Under the pieces are notes generated by a model, which worked only from the letters and a program-made list of their open reading frames with translations, ran no database searches and was not told where the DNA came from. Of a stretch of 64,000 nt of DNA, positions 34,281 through 42,523 are shown in pieces (position 1 is the first letter of the stretch; each line of letters starts with the position of its first letter). The position numbers were made by a program, and so were the translations under genes. The stretch is from HGM04593 sp045588345 (GTDB lineage: Bacteria; Bacteroidota; Bacteroidia; Bacteroidales; Bacteroidaceae): positions 62,001-126,000 of the forward strand of contig JAZNDZ010000109.1 in NCBI GenBank assembly GCA_045588345.1, given 5' to 3'.

Positions 34281-34311
34281 TTTGCCGTTATCATTATATT
34301 TTATTTCTTTG
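34281..34311 (+). promoter_or_regulatory. Promoter of the CotH-protein gene
   Basis: TTTG (34281-34284) and TTTCTTTG (34304-34311) are exactly 19 bp apart, fitting the Bacteroidota -33/-7 spacing with one mismatch in the -7 element. The ATG lies ~60 nt downstream. Confidence 0.5.
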
Positions 34312-34365
34312 CAAATAAATGTTTATCCTTGGATAAAAATATATTGAATTGAGGCAGCAAATTCT

Positions 34366-37300
34366 TTGATTATGAAAAAATATCTATTTTTCTTACTTCT
34401 TACATTGTGTACAATTCCGGGCATGAATGCTCAAGAGTGGAGCAAGGTCTTGACCAATATTGACGGACTGCCCGGCTTTGCAGTGGGTGAGGTTGAATAC
34501 GAAGGTTTCTATGAGTTCTCTTCGGTCTTGATTGAACCTGGCACAACTACCGACAAGGTGCGTATTACAGTGTTGGAAACTCTCAACAACGAGGCTCCTA
34601 ATGGGAATAACATTGTCTTTGCCCTCTCTGAGTTCAAGGTGTATGACAAGAACGGGAATGAAATAGCATACACAGCATCTTCTAATGCCGACCACAATTC
34701 TATGTCATATATAGATGACGGCGATGGGCTTCCGGCTTTATCTGACGATAACTATAAGACGTATTTCCATTCTATGTGGACAGGGAATGCCCCTGTTGCC
34801 GATTACCACTATGTGGAGTTTGCATTGGAGAAGAGTGTCGATTCGTTCTCGATAGAATGGACAACGCGTTTTGGAGAGCCGAAGAATGCTCCGACAAAAG
34901 TTGCCGTAACACTTGGCACTGATTACGTTCCGACATCTGTCGGTGATGAATTTGTACTCGGTGCTGCGGTAACGAAAGAAGAGGAACTCGCTGCAGAAAA
35001 CCAGTTTTTTGTATTGAAGGGCAACGCTGTGAAATCCTTTACAGCCGCCGATGGTATAACCTACACAGGAAGCGGACCATTATATATGCGTTATGCCGAG
35101 GAAGGTGACAAGGAAGCAACAGTATCTAATATAATGCAGCTTATACCCTACGATAATGAGCATTATATCATATATTGGCCTGTTTCGGGCAAGTATCTTG
35201 CCAACTCCGCAAACTCCTACAACGGCCTTAACGGTTGGCAGTACAGCACATCACACCTGAGCAAGGCTGCTTACATCAAGATTACTGCAACAAGCAATGG
35301 CAAATTTGAACTCATGTATGACGGAGTGAACTCAAATGGTGCGGTATCGCTTTATGTAGGTGCGGAGATGCGTGACGGGGTTGATTCCAAAATGAAGACG
35401 TTTGACCTTGAGCACAAGACTGCACTTGAAAGCGGCGATTACACAAAAGGCTATGCTTTGCCGATATCATTTGAATGGGATATATACAAGGCTATGCTCG
35501 ACGATGCTACTGTTGAGTCATTGAAACTCTCATTGTCGTTGCAAGCGCAGGCGATATTGCAGCCGGAGATAGACAAGGCAAATGCAAACTTGAGCGAGTA
35601 TGGCAATTTTGACGGTGATTGTGCCGGGGAGAATACGGTTTTGCAGTCGGCCATATCAACCGCGACCAACACAATCAGCACGGCAAAGAACTTCTCCGAG
35701 ATAGAGACAGCCCGTTCGGCACTTATGGTTGCCGTATCACAATATATGGCTGTCGGCCTTAAGAAGTATGAACGCCGAGTTGCAGAACTGGAGTCTACTG
35801 CAACATACAGCAGTTACCCTTATGTAACTGGTACATACCCCGAAAGTTCAAAGACAATACTTGAAAGCATCGTATCTACTATTGCTGCAGCAAAGGATGC
35901 TGCAGGAATATATACAGCCGACCAATACGAGAATATCTTCATTCAGATTGAAGATGATATAACCCGATTTGAATCGACAAAAATAGAGAACGGAGGCTCT
36001 GTAGGTGGCGAAGATAATGAAGAGAACACCGAAAAGACCGAGGCCGTATATGTTTACCTTTCCAATGGCGGTGTACATGCCTATCCTTTGACATCGCTTG
36101 ACGGCGAATACTATACACAGGAAGGCAAATTATGCTTCCCGATAAAAGACGGCGATGTAATGGAATATGCAAAGGAAGAATACGATAGTTGCTCTAACGT
36201 AGAACCTGTGCTGCCGACAATGACTTCATTCAAGTTCAACAATAAGTACAACCCGAACCTGAATGTTGATGCCATTGCCGATAGTATTGGAGAGAACATG
36301 TACTTAAGCCTAAACGCTATAGGTAAGTGGCTCACTGCAAGTTTCCAGTTGAGCGACGAGAAAGCTGTCGCATACGTTGATACAGTTTTGCAGGAGAGCA
36401 AGGTTACACGCCAGAGTTTTGCCGACAAAGTGACGTACAAGGTAACGTACCCTGATTACAATATCTTTGAACGCACAAAGATTCAGGATGAGGTGTGGAC
36501 AACACCGGTTGCTAACGGCGATACCATTGAGGTTGCCCTTACAGCAGATATGCTATCGACCAACAAACCTTCGCAGATGACCAATGAAGGGCTGGGAAAC
36601 CTGCTTGACAATGACCCGTCAACCATTTTCCATTCAACTTGGGGTAGCGCAAATAATGCGACAACTAATGTGAATACACATATCGACATTGCATTACCCC
36701 AACCAGTGGAAAATATACAATTATACTACAAATGCAGGCAGCAGTTCAACTATAATCCTCTTGTATTGGAAATATATGTAAGCAATGACGGCAATATGTG
36801 GTCACTGGTGCGCACCCTTGATTATACAAAGGACAACATGCCTACAGGAGGTTACGGGCAGGAATATACCTCGCCGACAATATCGCTTGGCGGCAGTTAC
36901 TCATACCTCAGGATATTGCAGACAAGCGGCGAATATTCAAAGAACCATTTAGTACTTTCGGAGTTGCGTGTGTACAAGGTTCTTGAAGGTTCAACCGAAG
37001 AACCTGAAAAAATTCAGGATGCTATTTATGAGAACCGTTTGATACCCTTTGGCAAGGAATATAATATCTACGTGGAGTGGCTTACAGAAAATGCGATTTC
37101 AGTGCCCCGCATCGATATTGACATTGAGGGCAGACAGTCGGTAACAAGCAAGGACTATTACTTGAATGCCAACTTCCGTATAACCGGTTATGGTGTGTAT
37201 GAGAACTTTGAAGATTCCGTACAGATAAAGGGACGTGGCAATTCTTCGTGGAGCCATTCCAAAAAACCCTATCGCCTGAAGTTTGCCGAAAAGGTGAAAC

Positions 37301-39063
37301 CGTTTGGTCTTACCAAGGGCAAGAGTTGGGTTCTGCTTGCAAATGCCCAAAGTGGGTCGCTTATGGCAAATGCAATATCAATGAAGATAGGTCAGATGAC
37401 CGGAGCACACTACACCAATCATATAATTCCTGTGGACCTATACATCAACGGCCAATATATGGGCAATTACATGTTCACAGAAAAGGTGGGCATGGCTAAC
37501 AACAGCGTGGACATTGACGAAGAACTTGGATACTTGCTTGAACTTGACACATACGGCAGTTCTGATGAGCCTATTTACAGGACAGGTGTATATAACCTCC
37601 CAGTCAAGATAAGCGAACCAGACCTGGGAGATTATACGACTGATGTTGCAACAGCACGTAAAGAGGCCATGATTAAGGATGTGAAGGAGATGTCGGTTGT
37701 TGTTTTTGACGGAGGCGACCTTGAGACAGTTCTTGATGTTGATGCACTTGCACGTTTCTATCTTGCAAACGACCTATCTTTGAATCAGGAGATAAACCAC
37801 CCGAAAAGCACGTTCCTTTACAAGGACGAGAGCGACCCGGAAGGCAAACTTACATTTGGCCCGATATGGGACTTTGACTGGGGTTATGGATATGAAACTG
37901 AATACTCATACTGTTACTCCGGTGCAACATCAAGCAACATAAACTACGAAATGAAAGCGTTTAGTTTCTGGGAGGACATAACTAATAACGAGACCTTCAA
38001 GAAATACTACTACAAGACATGGAAAGAGTTCCTTGACAATAACAGCATGAAAGAACTCGAAGACTACATTGACAGTTATTACAACTTTGCCAAGAACTCA
38101 TTCGGAAGCAATGCTGTAATCTGGGGCAGTTCTCACGGTTTCAGTGAGAGTGACAGAGACCGTGCAAAGCAGTGGCTCGAAACCAGAAAAGAATATATAT
38201 ACAACACTCTTACCGAGTACAATATTGATGACCTTATATATTCTATTCCTGGTGATGTAAGTTGCAACAATTACCTTACAGTGCACGATATAGCACTCAT
38301 TACTGCATACCTCAACAACAATACTCACAAGAATTTCCATGAGAGCAAAGCCGACGTAGACGACAATGGCATTATAGATACCTATGATGCATCCGCCACA
38401 GCAGAACTTGTACTTGGCAACGATTTGCCACCGTACATCTACTGGCGTAATACTCCGGCAGCACAAGGGGAAATCATTGTCAACGGCTTTGAAATTGAGA
38501 TTGACAAGGAAATGAACTTGCCTGTTGCATTAATGAGCTATAACGACGAAGGATACAACGCATTGCAGTTTGACATTACCGTACCCGACGGCATGGATAT
38601 ATATGACATCACTACAGGCGAATCAACACTCACGTATTCACAAGTTGACATGACCAACTACCGCGTAGTTACGTACAACGATGACAATGCGGGCTTCAAC
38701 AGCGCTGGCAACGTAGTGGCAAATATTGCACTTAGCGCAAGCAGTGTAATTGAAGAGGATGCGCGTAAGATTGTCATCAGTAATGTATATGCAGTAAACA
38801 GCAACAACGACGAAGTCCGCATGAATGACATTACTGTGCAATTCAACCAAACCAGCCAGTCAGGCCTTAATGGCACTTATGCAACCATTGGCGTGAGCGG
38901 AGGCAAACAGATAACTGTTACTGTTCTTAGAGCACAGGAAGTAAACGTCTATTCTGTTGACGGACGACTGGTGCGCAAACTCAACGTGCCAGAAGGCACA
39001 ACACGCATAGCCGTACCTGATGGCATGTATATAGTAAACGGCAAGAAAGTATTTGTACACTGA
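34366..39063 (+). CDS. Secreted multidomain CotH-kinase-like protein, T9SS cargo candidate
   Basis: This 1565-residue exported protein has a signal peptide (MIMKKYLFFLLLTLCTIPGMNA). Residues ~35-180 and ~745-875 look like F5/8-type C beta-sandwiches. A CotH domain lies at ~925-1290 (RGNSSWSHSKKPYRLKF at ~956, GNYMFTEKVG, 'FGPIWDFDWGY'), and a dockerin-like calcium-binding pair at ~1297-1360 (DVSCNNYLTVHDIALITAYLN and ADVDDNGIIDTYDA). A cohesin-like beta domain follows, and a C-terminal ~40-residue strand module (VNVYSVDGRLVRKL to GMYIVNGKKVFVH) resembles the T9SS type A sorting signal. CotH family members phosphorylate proteins or act as cell-surface adaptors. The target here is unknown. It is monocistronic. 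Confidence 0.85.
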   Translation: MIMKKYLFFLLLTLCTIPGMNAQEWSKVLTNIDGLPGFAVGEVEYEGFYEFSSVLIEPGTTTDKVRITVLETLNNEAPNGNNIVFALSEFKVYDKNGNEIAYTASSNADHNSMSYIDDGDGLPALSDDNYKTYFHSMWTGNAPVADYHYVEFALEKSVDSFSIEWTTRFGEPKNAPTKVAVTLGTDYVPTSVGDEFVLGAAVTKEEELAAENQFFVLKGNAVKSFTAADGITYTGSGPLYMRYAEEGDKEATVSNIMQLIPYDNEHYIIYWPVSGKYLANSANSYNGLNGWQYSTSHLSKAAYIKITATSNGKFELMYDGVNSNGAVSLYVGAEMRDGVDSKMKTFDLEHKTALESGDYTKGYALPISFEWDIYKAMLDDATVESLKLSLSLQAQAILQPEIDKANANLSEYGNFDGDCAGENTVLQSAISTATNTISTAKNFSEIETARSALMVAVSQYMAVGLKKYERRVAELESTATYSSYPYVTGTYPESSKTILESIVSTIAAAKDAAGIYTADQYENIFIQIEDDITRFESTKIENGGSVGGEDNEENTEKTEAVYVYLSNGGVHAYPLTSLDGEYYTQEGKLCFPIKDGDVMEYAKEEYDSCSNVEPVLPTMTSFKFNNKYNPNLNVDAIADSIGENMYLSLNAIGKWLTASFQLSDEKAVAYVDTVLQESKVTRQSFADKVTYKVTYPDYNIFERTKIQDEVWTTPVANGDTIEVALTADMLSTNKPSQMTNEGLGNLLDNDPSTIFHSTWGSANNATTNVNTHIDIALPQPVENIQLYYKCRQQFNYNPLVLEIYVSNDGNMWSLVRTLDYTKDNMPTGGYGQEYTSPTISLGGSYSYLRILQTSGEYSKNHLVLSELRVYKVLEGSTEEPEKIQDAIYENRLIPFGKEYNIYVEWLTENAISVPRIDIDIEGRQSVTSKDYYLNANFRITGYGVYENFEDSVQIKGRGNSSWSHSKKPYRLKFAEKVKPFGLTKGKSWVLLANAQSGSLMANAISMKIGQMTGAHYTNHIIPVDLYINGQYMGNYMFTEKVGMANNSVDIDEELGYLLELDTYGSSDEPIYRTGVYNLPVKISEPDLGDYTTDVATARKEAMIKDVKEMSVVVFDGGDLETVLDVDALARFYLANDLSLNQEINHPKSTFLYKDESDPEGKLTFGPIWDFDWGYGYETEYSYCYSGATSSNINYEMKAFSFWEDITNNETFKKYYYKTWKEFLDNNSMKELEDYIDSYYNFAKNSFGSNAVIWGSSHGFSESDRDRAKQWLETRKEYIYNTLTEYNIDDLIYSIPGDVSCNNYLTVHDIALITAYLNNNTHKNFHESKADVDDNGIIDTYDASATAELVLGNDLPPYIYWRNTPAAQGEIIVNGFEIEIDKEMNLPVALMSYNDEGYNALQFDITVPDGMDIYDITTGESTLTYSQVDMTNYRVVTYNDDNAGFNSAGNVVANIALSASSVIEEDARKIVISNVYAVNSNNDEVRMNDITVQFNQTSQSGLNGTYATIGVSGGKQITVTVLRAQEVNVYSVDGRLVRKLNVPEGTTRIAVPDGMYIVNGKKVFVH

Positions 39064-39121
39064 TTGCGGCGATAATCCCAATTCAGGAATAAGTATTGCA
39101 CCAGGCTTTACATCAAACAGA

Positions 39122-39153
39122 AAGGCGTTCAAGACCGTGGTCTTGAACGCCTT
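39122..39153. terminator. 15-bp-arm hairpin between CotH and rubredoxin genes
   Basis: AAGGCGTTCAAGACC (39122-39136) and its exact complement (39139-39153) are separated by 2 nt. It lies between convergent genes, so it should terminate both, although the flanking T-run is poor. Confidence 0.7.
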
Positions 39154-39175
39154 CCTGTTTATCTGACGAGATAGA

Positions 39176-39337
39176 TTACTCCTCCACCTCAAACTCCTCC
39201 TTGCCTACACCACAAAGCGGACAAACATAATCTTCGGGCAGGTTCTCGAATGCTACACCCGGCTCAATCCCCTGTTCAGGGTCTCCAATTTCAGGGTCAT
39301 AGACCCACTGACATACCGTACAAATATACTTTTTCAT
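39176..39337 (-). CDS. Rubredoxin
   Basis: This 53-residue rubredoxin binds a single Fe through CTVC (Cys6, Cys9) and CPLC (Cys39, Cys42). The intervening WVYDPEIGDPEQGI and FENLPEDYVCP segments are classic. It serves as a cytosolic one-electron carrier, commonly to rubrerythrin or superoxide reductase in anaerobes under oxidative stress; neither partner is nearby. A TACATTTG element (39458-39465, minus strand) may be its -7 box. Confidence 0.96.
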   Translation of the reverse strand: MKKYICTVCQWVYDPEIGDPEQGIEPGVAFENLPEDYVCPLCGVGKEEFEVEE

Positions 39338-39457
39338 AACTACATAATTTACATGTTAAACAATATGCTGTGCAGAATGTTCAGACCTTCGTACGTAATC
39401 TGCTGCAAACAGAATTGTTCTGCGAAGCACCACATATCACTGCATCAACTTTCACTG

Positions 39458-39465
39458 CAAATGTA
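39458..39465 (-). promoter_or_regulatory. Candidate -7 element for the rubredoxin gene
   Basis: The minus strand reads TACATTTG about 120 nt before the rubredoxin ATG. It matches TAnnTTTG but has no clear -33 partner. Confidence 0.4.
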
Positions 39466-39518
39466 ATACAAATTTTCAATATTAAAGCATATTTAATTAA
39501 ATATTTTCAAATTTGTAA

Positions 39519-40223
39519 TCATTTTATTTTTGAAAGATACTCATCTATCAGGAGACGTACACCTTCTGAGGCACCTTTGCGTATTACGGTAACACCACTG
39601 CGGGTAACGTGTACCTCATTCGGGTCAATCAGAAATACAGGAGCATGAGCAGAAACATAATTCAGCAGGCCGGCAGCCGGATATACATTAAGCGAGGTGC
39701 CTATTATAACGAAAACATCTATGCCGCGTAACGCCGTAATTGCATCCTCAATCTTTGGCACAGCCTCGCCAAACCAGACTATAAAGGGCCGTTTCTGAGA
39801 ACCGTCAGGGGCAAGATCGCCAAGCCTTACTTCAATATTTTCTGGGGAGAGAGTCTCAACATAAGCCTCATTATAAGGTTCAAGAGAAGAACAGACTTTC
39901 ATAAGTTCACCGTGAAGATGGATGACCTTGGAGGAACCTGCACGTTCATGCAGATTATCGACATTCTGAGTAATGACAGTGACATCATATTCTGCCTCTA
40001 AGGCCGCTAAAAGTTCGTGTCCTTTGTTTGGAGAGACTTCAAGGAGTTGTCTGCGCCTTTTGTTGTAGAACTCAAGCACAAGAGCGGGATTGGCACTGTA
40101 ACCTTCAGGGGTTGCGACCTGCTCAACCGGATATTCATCCCATAAGCCGCCTGCTCCACGGAATGTACTGATACCACTCTCGGCACTCATTCCGGCACCT
40201 GTAAGTATTGCTATTTTTTTCAT
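39519..40223 (-). CDS. Sirtuin (NAD-dependent deacylase) lacking the zinc site
   Basis: This 234-residue SIR2-family enzyme has the NAD-binding GAGMSAESGISTFRG (9-23), TQNVDNLHERAG (85-96), the catalytic His104 in HLHGEL, FGEAVP and GTSLNVYPAAGL. Canonical sirtuins then have two CxxC pairs binding structural zinc. Here the corresponding region (~105-145) has only Cys111 and is replaced by an acidic loop, so this is a zinc-less subtype, seen in some Bacteroidota. It should remove acyl groups from lysines using NAD. It follows the SusD gene across a terminator, and I see no clear promoter of its own. Confidence 0.9.
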   Translation of the reverse strand: MKKIAILTGAGMSAESGISTFRGAGGLWDEYPVEQVATPEGYSANPALVLEFYNKRRRQLLEVSPNKGHELLAALEAEYDVTVITQNVDNLHERAGSSKVIHLHGELMKVCSSLEPYNEAYVETLSPENIEVRLGDLAPDGSQKRPFIVWFGEAVPKIEDAITALRGIDVFVIIGTSLNVYPAAGLLNYVSAHAPVFLIDPNEVHVTRSGVTVIRKGASEGVRLLIDEYLSKIK

Positions 40224-40230
40224 GACTGAA

Positions 40231-40267
40231 AGAGAAAAAAGAGAGCGACTTCACAGAAGTCGCTCTC
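40231..40267 (-). terminator. Intrinsic terminator of the fasciclin-SusCD operon
   Basis: GAGAGCGACTTC (40241-40252) and GAAGTCGCTCTC (40256-40267) form a perfect 12-bp stem with a 3-nt loop. On the minus strand it is followed by six T residues, 34 bp after the last SusD stop. Confidence 0.85.
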
Positions 40268-40300
40268 GATATTTGGAATGACCCAAATTGGATTTTAAGA

Positions 40301-42469
40301 TTAATTGTTAGTATCCTCAGGAGAATCGGTTCCCTCAGAAGAACTGCCTTCTGAAGGTTCCTGGTCATCTGATGGTTCAGAATCCTCGGAAGGATTGAAG
40401 TCGTCAGGAGTCTCAACAACTTCACCGGGCTCAACGACCTCATCCTGTGGAAGAGGCAGATACCAATTGGCCTCATTGCTCATCTTTTCACGGATTACCG
40501 GGTCGAATTCAAAATCGGGATGACGATGAGAAACTGTATTATGGTATGCACGGCCTGCAACACGCATTGCAAGCACATTGGGGTCACCAAGGGCAGAAGC
40601 GACACGCACAAGGTCTCCGAAGCGTGAACCCTCCCATGCAAATTCAAGGGCCATCTCATCAAGAATAAGTTCTGATACATAAAGAACAGAGTCCTCGTAT
40701 GTAACTGCATTCTCCGGGTCAAGAGACTCAACACCATCGTCGCTCTTCTTTGTCTTGCCAAGATAACGTGCAACATTAATCTCATCAAGCGCATAATACT
40801 CATTCAGTCGACTGAAACCTGAACCACGTGAGTGTATACCCTTATTTGCCTCGAAAGTCTCATTTTCAAAGTTGAATACCAGCAAGTCACCACAATTTTC
40901 ACGGTCAAGATACCTGTCAGTCTTATAATTATAGGTTGTATCACCTGTAACTTCATCAACTACATAACCGGCAATGATTGGTTTTCCATTGGCATTTAGG
41001 CGGACAGAATCGGCATATACAGGATCCTTTACTACTTCATAAGATTTCTTGACTCCGACTTTAAGCACCTCCATTGCCAAATTCATGGCACCTTCATATC
41101 CTTGACGCTCAAGACCCATCAAAGCCTCGGCAAAACGAAGATATGCATGCTCGGGACGTGACACCATAATATATGATGTAGGAACTGAAGGACTATATGG
41201 AGCATTCGCTACGTTGAACTCGAGATTGAACTTTGTAATGAGGTTCTTGTACTCTGTCTTCTGCTCATCAGTACCAATCTGGAAACAGGTTGTAGAAGGA
41301 AGCCTCAAGTCACCTTTGGTCTTGAAAGTGAAAGCTGTGCTATACTCATACTCCTCTGCATCTTTAAGCGTTTCAGTCTCCTCAAGTTCGCCCTTTACAT
41401 AAAGATATACCTGACGCTCAGAAAGCGAGATTATTGAAGGAGAAGCCACAACTTGAGAACCACCGATATTCTGTACTGGCAAGAAGATGTTGGAAAGTTC
41501 TGAAATTGTTCCTTTCATTGCATCCTTTGCATAAGGAATCAATGTAAGGATTTTTGGACTGTTGTTTGAGAAATTGGAGATATCAAACAACCGTGCAAAA
41601 CCGGTATTAAAGACCTCACCGTTCTTATCGGCATGAACAGAGGAACTGGAGTTGTCTACATATTTTGTAACAGTGTTATTAGTCCTTGCACCTGTAATGA
41701 GGTCATAATAACATTGTGCAGCATTCCTGTAATCACCTTTCCAAAGATACATATCGCCAAGCAACATGCGGATAGGCACGAAAAGTTTCTTTGTCTCATA
41801 TTCCACATCTGTGTCACCGAAACCGAACTTGAGAATCTTGCCGTCGTTATCCCAGGCAGGCATTGTATATGTTGCGGGATTTTCATAAGGGAGAATATCG
41901 GCTATAAGCTTCTCAAAAACCTCATTGCGAGTAAGTTTCGGAGTATTCATTACTCTCTCAGCATCGGCGTGTGTAAGGATTGGCTCAGTGAAATAAGGTA
42001 TTTCATTGTGATTAATAGCAAGCTGCATGTATGTCCATGCGCGCACGCTCTTTACAGCCACAAATTCAGGCAACATCAACCTTACATTATCTTTCGTGAG
42101 ATTTGTATCAACACGAGCAAGATATATGTTGCAGTTATTGATAATTGAATAGTAATCCTTTACATCAAGATACTTGTTCGTTGCCAATTTGAACTCAGAC
42201 TTGCTCAGTTCCTGAATATCAACAACAGCCTTAGTCTCATTGATAGAAACAAGATCGGCACGCAATTCATTCAAAAGAACATGACGGTCACCAATCTCTT
42301 GAACGGCTTTTACGATACCAAGTACAGAATATACAGAGTCGTTAAATGTCCAATCGTCAAACTCATACTCTACACGGTTTGACTCAACATTCAGCATATC
42401 TTCGCAGGAACTGAATAAAAGAGTTCCGCAAAGCAGGAATGTCATTGTATAAATAAGATTCTTTTTCAT
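40301..42469 (-). CDS. SusD/RagB-family nutrient-binding lipoprotein (pair A)
   Basis: This 722-residue surface lipoprotein starts at 42469 (MKKNLIYTMTFLLCGTLLFSSC, lipid Cys22). It is a SusD/RagB homologue: an N-terminal TPR-like region (VKSVRAWTYMQLAIN, YYSIINNCNIYLAR) and a C-terminal region with LDEMALEFAWEGSRFGDLVR and the ending NANWYLPLPQDE. A ~43-residue acidic tail rich in Ser, Glu, Asp and Pro (SEDSEPSDDQEPSEG...) follows, which ordinary SusD proteins lack. At over 700 residues it is also longer than the usual 500-600. It is the lid partner of the SusC encoded immediately upstream. No carbohydrate enzyme is present, so the ligand is open. Confidence 0.88.
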   Translation of the reverse strand: MKKNLIYTMTFLLCGTLLFSSCEDMLNVESNRVEYEFDDWTFNDSVYSVLGIVKAVQEIGDRHVLLNELRADLVSINETKAVVDIQELSKSEFKLATNKYLDVKDYYSIINNCNIYLARVDTNLTKDNVRLMLPEFVAVKSVRAWTYMQLAINHNEIPYFTEPILTHADAERVMNTPKLTRNEVFEKLIADILPYENPATYTMPAWDNDGKILKFGFGDTDVEYETKKLFVPIRMLLGDMYLWKGDYRNAAQCYYDLITGARTNNTVTKYVDNSSSSVHADKNGEVFNTGFARLFDISNFSNNSPKILTLIPYAKDAMKGTISELSNIFLPVQNIGGSQVVASPSIISLSERQVYLYVKGELEETETLKDAEEYEYSTAFTFKTKGDLRLPSTTCFQIGTDEQKTEYKNLITKFNLEFNVANAPYSPSVPTSYIMVSRPEHAYLRFAEALMGLERQGYEGAMNLAMEVLKVGVKKSYEVVKDPVYADSVRLNANGKPIIAGYVVDEVTGDTTYNYKTDRYLDRENCGDLLVFNFENETFEANKGIHSRGSGFSRLNEYYALDEINVARYLGKTKKSDDGVESLDPENAVTYEDSVLYVSELILDEMALEFAWEGSRFGDLVRVASALGDPNVLAMRVAGRAYHNTVSHRHPDFEFDPVIREKMSNEANWYLPLPQDEVVEPGEVVETPDDFNPSEDSEPSDDQEPSEGSSSEGTDSPEDTNN

Positions 42470-42485
42470 TGTTATATTTTTTTGT

Positions 42486-42513
42486 CTCGTGGCACGGGAC
42501 CCCGTGCCACGAG
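42486..42513 (-). promoter_or_regulatory. GC-rich hairpin between susC and susD of pair A
   Basis: A perfect 13-bp stem with a 2-nt centre (CTCGTGGCACGGG and its complement) fills half of the 54-bp gap between the two genes. On the transcribed strand it is followed by ACAAAAAAA and then the susD ATG, not by a T-run. An mRNA-stability or processing element is more likely than a terminator. Confidence 0.65.
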
Positions 42514-42523
42514 GTGTCATTTC

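Noticed and set aside
39820..39900. Zinc-binding cysteines in the sirtuin
   Set aside because: Only one Cys is present between HGEL and FGEAVP, so a normal CxxC...CxxC site cannot be formed.
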